6,347 nucleotides of DNA from Streptococcus sp. A12 (GTDB lineage Bacteria > Bacillota > Bacilli > Lactobacillales > Streptococcaceae), in NCBI RefSeq assembly GCF_905372335.1, contig NZ_CAJPOU010000066.1, forward strand, positions 1-6,347. Direction: 5' to 3'. Each line of letters opens with the position of its first letter. The stretch's first letter is position 1. The notes below the pieces were generated by a model. The model ran no database searches, had not been told where the DNA came from, and saw nothing but the letters and a program-made list of their open reading frames with translations. Below, piece after piece: positions 1 to 5,413 of the stretch. The position numbers were made by a program, and so were the translations under genes.

Positions 1-65
1 GCTGAAATTTCCTTAGAGACAAGGAGGTCGTGCAACTCTTCAATGGTTTTATGGTTGAATGACAT
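1..65 (-). CDS. gatA: Glutamyl-tRNA(Gln) amidotransferase subunit A, N-terminal fragment
   Basis: Only the first 21 codons lie in the window and the frame runs off the left edge. They read MSFNHKTIEELHDLLVSKEI, the typical streptococcal GatA N-terminus that precedes the amidase domain. GatA is the glutaminase/amidase subunit of GatCAB; it releases ammonia from glutamine to amidate Glu-tRNA(Gln) in the cytoplasm. The Ser-cis-Ser-Lys catalytic residues lie outside the window. The ATG overlaps the gatC stop codon by one base (TAATG), and a strong GGAGGAG ribosome site (73-79) sits 7 bases upstream inside gatC, so the two genes are co-transcribed and probably translationally coupled. Identification rests on the short N-terminus plus its position after gatC. 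Confidence 0.88.
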   Translation of the reverse strand, partial: MSFNHKTIEELHDLLVSKEIS

Positions 66-367
66 TAGGCATCTCCTCCATCTTCTAGGATAGCTGGTAC
101 CTTGATGTAGTAGTTATCCTTTTCAGGTACATTTTTAAACAAGCGGTCACGGTCCGTCCCTTTTTCAGCAACATCCGGACGCAATACGGTCTTGCGATCC
201 GCCATGGTTGTTGTTGGTGCCACACCGGTTGTGTCTACTTCTTCCAACAATTCCACCATGTCGACAATTTTAGACAAGGTTGTCGCAAACTCAGCTGTCT
301 CTTCTGGAGAGAATTTCAATTTTGAAAGATTGGCAACGTGGGTTACCTCTTCTTGCGTAATTTTCAT
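65..367 (-). CDS. gatC: Glutamyl-tRNA(Gln) amidotransferase subunit C
   Basis: This gene encodes a 100-residue GatC, the small subunit that wraps around GatA and stabilises the GatCAB amidotransferase. That complex converts misacylated Glu-tRNA(Gln) to Gln-tRNA(Gln) in bacteria without GlnRS. The protein begins MKITQEEVTHVANLSKLKF, carries the VDTTGVAPTT segment in the middle, then RPDV, and ends with the family signature NVPEKDNYYIKVPAIL. A longer reading from a TTG at 400 is possible, but the ATG at 367 is preferred. It has a good ribosome site (372-379), it gives the normal family length, and the TTG would lie almost at the predicted transcription start. It is the first gene of the gatC-gatA(-gatB) operon, with its own promoter at 409-417. 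A hairpin separates it from pncA upstream. Confidence 0.95.
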   Translation of the reverse strand: MKITQEEVTHVANLSKLKFSPEETAEFATTLSKIVDMVELLEEVDTTGVAPTTTMADRKTVLRPDVAEKGTDRDRLFKNVPEKDNYYIKVPAILEDGGDA

Positions 368-371
368 CTTG

Positions 372-379
372 CTTCCTTT
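372..379 (-). promoter_or_regulatory. Ribosome binding site fixing the gatC start
   Basis: On the minus strand this reads AAAGGAAG, ending 4 bases before the ATG at 367. It supports that ATG over the in-frame TTG at 400, whose only purine-rich upstream stretch (GAGGG) is just 2 bases away and too close to work well. Confidence 0.7.
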
Positions 380-408
380 CGTGAAATGATGATTTTTCAA
401 TACCCTCT

Positions 409-417
409 ATTTTACCA
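409..417 (-). promoter_or_regulatory. Candidate promoter of gatCA(B), extended -10
   Basis: The minus strand reads TGGTAAAAT, a TG-extended -10 box matching TATAAT at 5 of 6 positions. No convincing -35 lies 16-18 bases upstream, which is common for streptococcal extended -10 promoters. Transcription would start near 402, giving a leader of about 35 bases before the gatC ATG. It lies just downstream of the pncA hairpin, so gatC appears to have its own promoter. Confidence 0.5.
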
Positions 418-453
418 TATTTTTAGTATTTATGCGGTAGTTAGGCAAGAAAA

Positions 454-500
454 TAGAGTCCGAGGAAGGCTAGGCATTAGGCCATTCTCCTCGAACTCTA
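454..500 (-). terminator. Probable terminator after pncA
   Basis: TAGAGT-C-CGAGGA (454-466) pairs with TCCTCG-A-ACTCT(A) (488-500): 12 pairs with one internal mismatch (460/494), around a loop of about 21 bases that may pair partly. On the minus strand the stem begins 3 bases past the pncA stop and is followed by TTTTCTT, a short, imperfect U-tract. It most likely ends the codY-pncA transcript, with some readthrough into gatC possible. Confidence 0.6.
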
Positions 501-503
501 ATC

Positions 504-1073
504 TTACAATTCTTCCAATTGTTCATTCACAACTTTTGCTCCCAAAACATGTTTGAAATGATTTAAAGCAAATTGGTGATTTTCAGGAGTGAGCGACGCC
601 ACTGCAGGCGCGACTACTTCAATCTGATAGCACAGATTATAGGCATCTACTGCTGTATGGAGGACACAAATGTCCGTTAAGACTCCCGTCAAAATAACCG
701 TATCTACGCCACGTTCCCGGAGGCGGATATCCAAATCAGTTCCTGAAAAAGCAGAATAATGACGCTTGTCCATCCAAAAGACACGTGGATCCGCTTTGTG
801 CTCCCGATAAAAATTAGCTAAGGGACCATACAAATCCCGTCCACTAGTCCCAATGATATTATGAGGTGGGAAGAGCTTGCTTTCTGGATGAAAGGGATCG
901 TCTATATCATGAGCATCAATCGCAAAAAAGACATAGGCACCTTGGTCAAAAGCCAGCTGGGTCACCTGGGCAATACTCTCAGAAATAGCTTGTGCAGGAG
1001 CTCCTGCCGTTAACTTACCTTCATCCGCTACAAAATCAACGGTGTAGTCAATCGAAATTAACGCTTTAGTCAT
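504..1073 (-). CDS. pncA: Nicotinamidase (isochorismatase-like cysteine hydrolase)
   Basis: This 189-residue cytoplasmic enzyme hydrolyses nicotinamide to nicotinic acid and ammonia, the entry step of NAD salvage. All expected residues are visible: the catalytic triad D9 (SIDYT), K103 (MDKRH) and C136 (LTDIC), and the metal site D53 and H55 (AIDAH), E64 and H71. These positions match the numbering known for S. pneumoniae PncA. A cis-peptide-type GVLTDICV segment precedes the nucleophile, as in the isochorismatase-like fold. The ATG overlaps the codY stop by one base (TAATG). Only a weak purine stretch (AAAAGAG) lies upstream, so translation probably depends on ribosomes finishing codY. It therefore sits behind the codY promoter and is likely subject to CodY autoregulation. 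A hairpin follows the stop codon. Confidence 0.96.
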   Translation of the reverse strand: MTKALISIDYTVDFVADEGKLTAGAPAQAISESIAQVTQLAFDQGAYVFFAIDAHDIDDPFHPESKLFPPHNIIGTSGRDLYGPLANFYREHKADPRVFWMDKRHYSAFSGTDLDIRLRERGVDTVILTGVLTDICVLHTAVDAYNLCYQIEVVAPAVASLTPENHQFALNHFKHVLGAKVVNEQLEEL

Positions 1074-1861
1074 TAGTAGTCTCTTTTCTTAATTTCTTCA
1101 AAAATATCTGGGATCAAGACTTTGAGGTAGGTTCCCTTCATCCCCAGAGAGCGACTTTCAATAATACCGGCTGACTCCAATTTCCGCAGCGCATTGACAA
1201 TCACAGAGCGGGTAATACCAATCCGATCCGCAATCACGGAAGCAGTTAACTGCCCTTCATTTCCCTTCAATTCACCGAGGATTGCAGATACAGCCCGCAA
1301 TTCTGAATAGGACAAGGTATTGACAGCCATATTGACCGCAGTGCGGCGACGAATATTTTTCTCATCTTCCTCTCGTTGGAAGTTCAACATTTGAATCCCA
1401 ACTACGGTACTAGCAATCTCAACCAAAATCAAATCATCATCCGCAAATTCCTTATCATTGCGCCAAATAATCAATGACCCCAAACGAATCCCAGATACAT
1501 GAATAGGAGCAATCGTTGTCAACCCATCAGGAAAATCAGACTTTGTCTCTACTGGAAAGATACTTAAATCGTGATCTACATCTAAATTCGCCTCTGTATC
1601 ATAGACTAAACTGGCTGCTTTCGCATAATCTTCAGGTAATTTTTTATTGTCAAAAAAAGCCTCAACCCGGTCATTATTGGTTTTGTAGCGCATGAAATAA
1701 CCTAGAAGAGTTCCCTTGCTATTAATAATACAAGCGTTACAATGAATGATATCAGCCAGTTGACGGGCAATTGCATTATACGGCATTTCATCTTGCAACT
1801 GTTCTTCAGAACGTTTCAAGATAGATGTAATTTTTCTCGTTTTTTCTAATAATTTAGCCAT
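1073..1861 (-). CDS. codY: Global transcriptional regulator CodY
   Basis: This 262-residue, full-length CodY is a cytoplasmic dimeric DNA-binding protein. Binding of branched-chain amino acids (plus GTP in some Firmicutes, less so in streptococci) strengthens its DNA binding, repressing amino-acid uptake and biosynthesis genes during plenty. Residues 1 to about 155 form the GAF-type ligand-binding domain, including the conserved RRYKTN-like FMRYKTNNDR near 56-65 and GLTTIAPIHVSGIRLGSLI at 113-131. A linker helix (EEDEKNIRRRTAVNMAV) follows. The winged helix-turn-helix spans roughly 183-250, with the recognition region IADRIGITRSVIVNALRKLE at 210-229. The start at 1861 follows a GAGGT ribosome site. 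The gene has its own promoter (1888-1916) with a CodY box beside it, which suggests negative autoregulation. pncA follows with a one-base overlap. Confidence 0.98.
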   Translation of the reverse strand: MAKLLEKTRKITSILKRSEEQLQDEMPYNAIARQLADIIHCNACIINSKGTLLGYFMRYKTNNDRVEAFFDNKKLPEDYAKAASLVYDTEANLDVDHDLSIFPVETKSDFPDGLTTIAPIHVSGIRLGSLIIWRNDKEFADDDLILVEIASTVVGIQMLNFQREEDEKNIRRRTAVNMAVNTLSYSELRAVSAILGELKGNEGQLTASVIADRIGITRSVIVNALRKLESAGIIESRSLGMKGTYLKVLIPDIFEEIKKRDY

Positions 1862-1887
1862 AATAAACCTCGCATATAGTCAGCTAA

Positions 1888-1916
1888 AGTATATCATATA
1901 AGAGGGGGAATTTCAA
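1888..1916 (-). promoter_or_regulatory. codY promoter
   Basis: The minus strand reads TTGAAA (-35, 1911-1916), a 17-base spacer, and TATACT (-10, 1888-1893); each hexamer matches the sigma-70-type consensus at 5 of 6 positions. Transcription should start near 1881, leaving a leader of about 20 bases that contains the GAGG ribosome site. The CodY box at 1920-1934 is only 3 bp upstream of the -35. Confidence 0.8.
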
Positions 1917-1919
1917 TCG

Positions 1920-1934
1920 AATTATCTGAAAATT
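1920..1934. promoter_or_regulatory. CodY box upstream of codY
   Basis: The 15-base site AATTATCTGAAAATT (AATTTTCAGATAATT on the minus strand) matches the published CodY consensus AATTTTCWGAAAATT at 14 of 15 positions. Its place directly upstream of the codY -35 suggests that CodY controls its own transcription, as described for other Gram-positive bacteria. Binding itself is inferred. Confidence 0.82.
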
Positions 1935-2008
1935 ATTTATTTTTTCTACAATTATATGCAATTCAGAAAAATTAGCCCTATGTAACAAAATATTCGCTGG
2001 ATTCATTC

Positions 2009-2037
2009 AAAAAAGAAACCGCCTATTAGCGATTTCT
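2009..2037 (-). terminator. Intrinsic terminator after the aminotransferase gene
   Basis: On the minus strand AGAAATCGC and GCGGTTTCT form a 9-bp stem (one G-U pair) with a 6-base loop, followed by a run of six T (2009-2014 on the complement). The stem begins 7 bases past the aminotransferase stop at 2045. It isolates that gene from codY downstream, which then relies on its own promoter. Confidence 0.88.
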
Positions 2038-2044
2038 CTTACAC

Positions 2045-3259
2045 TTATCGTTTGTATTGTTTTAAGAAACGAGTCATCTTCTCTTGAATTTGAGCCAATT
2101 CTTCTACTCGAGGAAGGTAAACAATCCGGAAATGATCTGGCTCTTTCCAGTTAAATCCACGTCCGTGAACCAAGAGAACCTTTTCTTGTTTTAAGAAATT
2201 CAAGACAAACTGCTCATCATCATCTACCCGGTACATTTCACGATCAATCTTAGGGAAGATATAGAGACCAGCTTTTGGTTTGACAGCTGAGAGTCCTGGA
2301 ATATCATTGATAGCCTTGTAGATAAAGTTCCGTTGTTCGTAGATTCGACCTCCTGGAAGCAAGAGTTCGTCCACTGACTGGTAGCCTCCCAAAGAAGTCT
2401 GGACCACTTGTTGGGCCAAGACGTTTGAACACAGACGCATATTGGAGAGCATATTCAAACCTTCGATATAGCCCTTCACGTGGTGTTTTGGTCCAGACAA
2501 GACCATCCAGCCCACACGGAAACCCGCGATGCGGTGTGATTTGGACAAACCGTTCATGCTGACACAGAACAAATCTGGCGCGAGACTAGCAATGGCTGTG
2601 TGTTTGGCACCATCCATGACCAAGCGATCATAAATTTCATCTGCAAAAATAATCAAGCCATGTTGACGAGCAATTTCGACAATTTCCAACAAAATCTCAT
2701 CTGGATAGAGAGCTCCGGTCGGGTTGTTGGGGTTGATTACGACGATAGCCTTGGTGTTTGAAGTGATTTTCGACTTGATATCATCAATATCAGGATACCA
2801 CTCAGCCTCTTCATCACAGACATAATGCACCGCATTTCCACCTGCTAGGCTGACTGCTGCTGTCCAAAGTGGATAGTCTGGCATTGGCACAAGTACTTCA
2901 TCGCCATTATCGAGCAAGCCTTGCATAGACATCACAATCAACTCACTGACACCATTTCCAATATAGATATCATCAATCTCAACATTCGGAATCTTTTTCA
3001 ATTGGCTATACTGCATAATGGCCTTGCGGGCAGAAAAAATTCCTTTTGAATCCGAATACCCTTCACTATCCCGAGCATTCATAATCAAATCATGAATGAC
3101 TTCGTCGGGAGCCGTGAACCCAAATTCAGCCGGATTTCCTGTATTTAAGCGAAGGATTTTCTCCCCGTTGGCCCGCATACGCATCGCTTCTTCTAAGACT
3201 GGACCACGAATATCGTAAGCAACGTGCTCTAGCTTGACGGACTTATTGTATTCTTTCAT
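2045..3259 (-). CDS. alaA: AlaA-type PLP-dependent aminotransferase (glutamate-pyruvate)
   Basis: This 404-residue fold-type I aminotransferase probably interconverts alanine + 2-oxoglutarate and pyruvate + glutamate. It resembles E. coli AlaA closely throughout, for example KLEHVAYDIRGPVLEEA near the start, GYSDSKGIFSARKAIMQ, IYIGNGVSELIV and PMPDYPLWTAAVSL. Visible PLP-site residues are N179 in NPNNPTG, D207 and Y210 in ADEIY, the Schiff-base K240 in NGLSKSHR, and R248 in GFRVGW; R378 in HFRIVYLPR should bind the substrate carboxylate. The length fits the family. The ATG is preceded by GAGGA at 3267-3271, 7 bases away. It appears to be a single-gene unit with its own promoter (3291-3319) and terminator. 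No CodY box was seen upstream. The exact amino-acid preference is inferred from similarity; broader or other alpha-amino acid use is possible. Confidence 0.93.
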   Translation of the reverse strand: MKEYNKSVKLEHVAYDIRGPVLEEAMRMRANGEKILRLNTGNPAEFGFTAPDEVIHDLIMNARDSEGYSDSKGIFSARKAIMQYSQLKKIPNVEIDDIYIGNGVSELIVMSMQGLLDNGDEVLVPMPDYPLWTAAVSLAGGNAVHYVCDEEAEWYPDIDDIKSKITSNTKAIVVINPNNPTGALYPDEILLEIVEIARQHGLIIFADEIYDRLVMDGAKHTAIASLAPDLFCVSMNGLSKSHRIAGFRVGWMVLSGPKHHVKGYIEGLNMLSNMRLCSNVLAQQVVQTSLGGYQSVDELLLPGGRIYEQRNFIYKAINDIPGLSAVKPKAGLYIFPKIDREMYRVDDDEQFVLNFLKQEKVLLVHGRGFNWKEPDHFRIVYLPRVEELAQIQEKMTRFLKQYKR

Positions 3260-3290
3260 GATTTTTTCCTCACTTTATCAAACTGCTTCC

Positions 3291-3319
3291 ATTATACCAC
3301 TAGTTAATCTGGAGTACAA
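3291..3319 (-). promoter_or_regulatory. Promoter of the aminotransferase gene
   Basis: The minus strand reads TGGTATAAT, a perfect TATAAT -10 (3291-3296) with a TG extension, and a weak -35 TTGTAC (3314-3319) at a 17-base spacing. Transcription would start near 3284, leaving a leader of about 25 bases that includes the GAGGA ribosome site. Confidence 0.78.
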
Positions 3320-3368
3320 CTGAGCAACCTCGTTCATTCTCGATGAAATCCTATAGATATCTGATTTG

Positions 3369-3393
3369 ACCTTTACTTTCTATAGTAAAAGGT
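3369..3393. repeat. Operator-like inverted repeat upstream of the universal stress gene
   Basis: ACCTTTACT (3369-3377) and AGTAAAAGGT (3384-3393) are complementary except for one extra A in the right arm, with a 6-base centre (TTCTAT). The repeat covers the position where the -35 of the stress-protein promoter should be and ends 6 bases before its -10. This is where a repressor or activator site would be expected; I do not recognise the motif. Confidence 0.5.
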
Positions 3394-3399
3394 TTAAAA

Positions 3400-3405
3400 T
3401 ATAAT
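3400..3405 (+). promoter_or_regulatory. Candidate -10 of the universal stress gene promoter
   Basis: This is a perfect TATAAT at 3400-3405 in a very A+T-rich stretch. The -35 position at 17-base spacing (3377-3382, TTTCTA) is poor. A better TTGACC at 3366-3371 is 28 bases away, too far to pair with it. Transcription would start near 3412, giving a leader of about 60 bases. That leader contains a small hairpin (AAATGG 3418-3423 with CCATTT 3430-3435). The weak -35 suggests dependence on an activator or on upstream structure. Confidence 0.5.
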
Positions 3406-3471
3406 TATAGGTAACATAAATGGGTTCTTCCATTTCTTTTCACGTTTTCAAGCAGTAAAGGAGGACGGAAC

Positions 3472-3924
3472 ATGTCTCAAAAATACGAAAACATCATGGT
3501 TGCAGTTGATGGATCTCGCGAAGCTGAACTCGCTTTTGAGAAAGGGGTCAATGTTGCGTTGCGAAACGGATCCAAACTTACCCTTGCTCATGTCGTTGAT
3601 ACACGTGCCTTACAAAGTGTCTCTAGTTTTGATGCCGAGGTGTATGAAGGATTCCAAACAGAAGCTAATGAACTGTTAGAATGGTATATCAAGCGTGCTA
3701 AAGAAGCCGGTGTCCAAAACATTGCTTCGGTGATTGAAATGGGGAATCCAAAAGTCCTCTTAGCGACTGATATCCCTGAAGCAGAGGGAGTTGATCTCAT
3801 CATGGTTGGGGCAACTGGTCTAAATGCTTTTGAACGTTTACTAGTCGGGTCTTCATCTGAATACATTCTCCGCCATGCCAAAGTCGATTTGTTAGTGGTT
3901 CGTGAGACAGAAAAGACCTTATAA
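3472..3924 (+). CDS. Universal stress protein, ATP-binding type (UspA family)
   Basis: This 150-residue single-domain cytoplasmic protein has the UspA fold. The N-terminal strand ends in MVAVDGS, where D13 normally contacts adenine. The nucleotide motif G-2x-G-9x-G-S is complete as G113-A-T-G116, nine residues, G126-S127 (within VGATGLNAFERLLVGSSSEY). It therefore belongs to the ATP-binding subgroup, whose members act as nucleotide-dependent stress or signalling proteins; no specific partner can be read from the sequence. The start has a perfect AAAGGAGG ribosome site at 3457-3464, 7 bases from the ATG, which suggests high translation. The gene stands alone. It diverges from the aminotransferase gene across 212 bp, with an operator-like repeat in its promoter. 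It converges on the HAD-fusion gene through a shared terminator. Confidence 0.93.
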   Translation: MSQKYENIMVAVDGSREAELAFEKGVNVALRNGSKLTLAHVVDTRALQSVSSFDAEVYEGFQTEANELLEWYIKRAKEAGVQNIASVIEMGNPKVLLATDIPEAEGVDLIMVGATGLNAFERLLVGSSSEYILRHAKVDLLVVRETEKTL

Positions 3925-3938
3925 ACTTTATAAAAACC

Positions 3939-3976
3939 AAAAGGTGTGAAGGAAAACGAATTTCCTCACACCTTTT
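3939..3976. terminator. Bidirectional terminator shared by two convergent genes
   Basis: AAAAGGTGTGA (3939-3949) pairs with TCACACCTTTT (3966-3976), and GGAAA (3951-3955) with TTTCC (3961-3965): 16 pairs with one bulged A (3950) and a 5-base loop. On the plus strand the stem runs into TTTTTATTTT, a good U-tract for the stress-protein gene. On the minus strand the U-rich tail is CCTTTTGGTTTTT. The stop codon and last codons of the HAD-fusion gene lie inside the right arm. Confidence 0.88.
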
Positions 3977-5378
3977 TATTTTCTTCCGATTCTGCTGTTT
4001 TTTCAGAGCAGTGTTTTTGATAAGCTTTGATTTGCCGTTCCAACTCTTTTTGAATGGCTGGCTCAGGTGCATACTTTTCTTCCCAGTCGTTCGGTTTTAA
4101 AATTTTATGCGTGACTTCATCAAAGTGAGCCTTTCCATCTGGGAAAATCTTCCCCATGTTTGCGCGGTGAACAATCTCAAAGACCTCTTCAGGATCGACC
4201 CCCATTAGAACAAAACTACCATAAGTCAGATACAAGGTATCAATCAAGGCATCGACCTGCCCCACCATGGATATCTCAGCTGGATGCTTGCTACGAACCT
4301 TATTGGCTGCTTCATCTAAGGCTTGATGCAAGCTTTCGATTGAACGATCAAAGGTTGCTTCATCCTTGCTCGCTGCTCGAATAAATTCAACTAATTCCTC
4401 CTGCTTAAACATGGTTCGGTAAAGAGCCTCTTGATTATCCCAGGCCTTTGGTTCTTCCTGAGTTTGACCATCCATGAGTTGATGGAAGGCTTTGACCTTA
4501 TTAAAGTGATCGTCACGACTAACAAAAAGTGACTGATCCGTGATAATGCCAAAATGTTCCAGCGCTTTTTGGATCCCGTCTTTGGTATTACTGGTCGTCG
4601 TATGCTGAGCTACTTCTTTGACCCTGCTGGTTCCATTCCCCATTGCAATCGATAAGCCAACACCCGAGAGCATCTCCAAGTCATTATCCGAATCTCCAAA
4701 GGCCATCACCTGGTCCATCGAAAAGCCAAACTCCTCTCCTACAATCCGAATCCCTTCCAATTTTGAGTTGTCTGGATTAATGACATCCGCCGCAAAGGGG
4801 CTAGAACGCGTAAATTTTAATTCAGGAAAAGCTTGCTCAACTTTCTGCGTGTTCTTAGGACTAGCTAATAAGAGAACCTGATAAACTGGTCCCTGGGCAA
4901 TTTGTTGCAGTTGCTTTTGATCCTGAGGGACAGCCTTGCTAACCACCTTGTTGAAGCCCTGACTAACTGCCTTCGAAAAGCCTTTTGGTACAAACCGTGC
5001 AGACCATAGAGAAATCGGACTCAAACCAAAACTCATAATTCGAGAGCCTTCAACTCCATCTTCTGTTCCTAAGGCGATCTCAATGCGATGTTTTTTTGCG
5101 TAGTCAATCAAGTCATGCAGATTCTTCTTATCAATTGGAGAAGCAGATAAGACCTTGTCCTTGGTAAAAATATACTGACCATTATAGGTGACCGCAAAAT
5201 CAAAGTCATAGCGCTCGATAAAAGGACGGACAAAGAAGGGTCCTCGCCCTGTTGCCAAACCAACAAAAATTCCTTGTTCCTTTAAGGCGCGAATGGCTTT
5301 TTCAGTTGACTTCAAGACCATTCGACTATCATTGACCAAGGTTCCGTCAATGTCAAAAAAGACCGCTTTTATTTCCAT
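3966..5378 (-). CDS. Cof-type HAD hydrolase fused to an NTP-pyrophosphatase-like domain
   Basis: This 470-residue cytoplasmic protein has two parts. Residues 1 to about 280 are a HAD-IIB (Cof-type) phosphatase: motif I D9-I-D11-G-T, motif II T43 in ATGR, motif III K206 in NSKLEG, and motif IV GDSDND at 228-233. The C2 cap lies between motifs II and III, and the usual substrates are sugar phosphates or similar small phosphoesters. After a linker, residues about 290-440 resemble all-alpha NTP pyrophosphatases of the MazG/HisE group. An EExxE motif (E327, E328, E331) is followed by D376 and D380 in VDALIDTLYLTYG, then HRANMGKIFPDGK and KILKPNDWE. The tail, from about 443, is charged and coiled. 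Both active sites look intact, so a two-step clean-up of a nucleotide is possible, but no substrate can be assigned. Only a weak GGAAAG ribosome site lies about 12 bases before the ATG. The start is fixed because MEIKAVFFDIDGT is the family N-terminus. Confidence 0.9.
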   Translation of the reverse strand: MEIKAVFFDIDGTLVNDSRMVLKSTEKAIRALKEQGIFVGLATGRGPFFVRPFIERYDFDFAVTYNGQYIFTKDKVLSASPIDKKNLHDLIDYAKKHRIEIALGTEDGVEGSRIMSFGLSPISLWSARFVPKGFSKAVSQGFNKVVSKAVPQDQKQLQQIAQGPVYQVLLLASPKNTQKVEQAFPELKFTRSSPFAADVINPDNSKLEGIRIVGEEFGFSMDQVMAFGDSDNDLEMLSGVGLSIAMGNGTSRVKEVAQHTTTSNTKDGIQKALEHFGIITDQSLFVSRDDHFNKVKAFHQLMDGQTQEEPKAWDNQEALYRTMFKQEELVEFIRAASKDEATFDRSIESLHQALDEAANKVRSKHPAEISMVGQVDALIDTLYLTYGSFVLMGVDPEEVFEIVHRANMGKIFPDGKAHFDEVTHKILKPNDWEEKYAPEPAIQKELERQIKAYQKHCSEKTAESEENKKV

Positions 5379-5402
5379 GATGACTGCTTTCTTTCCGTTT
5401 TA

Positions 5403-5411
5403 TGATACAAT
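5403..5411 (+). promoter_or_regulatory. Candidate promoter of the asparaginase gene, extended -10
   Basis: The site reads TGATACAAT, a TG-extended -10 with 5 of 6 matches to TATAAT. No good -35 is visible. The start of transcription would be near 5418, leaving a short leader of about 25 bases with the AAGGAG ribosome site at 5431-5436, 6 bases before the ATG. It lies 2 bp from the opposing -10 of the HAD-fusion gene. Confidence 0.5.
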
Positions 5412-5413
5412 AA

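Noticed and set aside
377..382. Possible upstream gatC extension to a TTG start at 400
   Set aside because: The ATG at 367 has the better ribosome site and gives the usual 100-residue length, and the TTG would lie almost at the predicted transcript start.
192..389. Open frame of 65 codons on the plus strand over gatC
   Set aside because: It lies opposite a clearly real gene, has no family resemblance and no ribosome site.
338..556. Open frame of 72 codons on the plus strand across the gatC-pncA gap
   Set aside because: It overlaps two real genes and the terminator on the other strand, and its protein resembles nothing I know.
3355..3362. Perfect 8-base palindrome AGATATCT in the divergent region
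   Set aside because: Short palindromes of A+T-rich sequence are frequent by chance, and it is not placed at either predicted promoter.
3364..3374. Possible CtsR heat-shock operator (AAAGGTCAAA on the minus strand)
   Set aside because: CtsR needs two direct heptamers (A/G)GTCAAA spaced by three bases; only one is present here, and the second position reads GATATC.
3437..3451. Possible catabolite-response (cre) site in the leader of the universal stress gene
   Set aside because: The minus strand TTGAAAACGTGAAAA matches the left half of the cre consensus well, but the right half (should read like TTTC) fails at four positions, so only about 11 of 15 bases agree.
3800..4072. Open frame of 90 codons on the minus strand across the usp-HAD junction
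   Set aside because: It overlaps the ends of both convergent genes and reads through their shared terminator; its composition is that of an out-of-frame translation.
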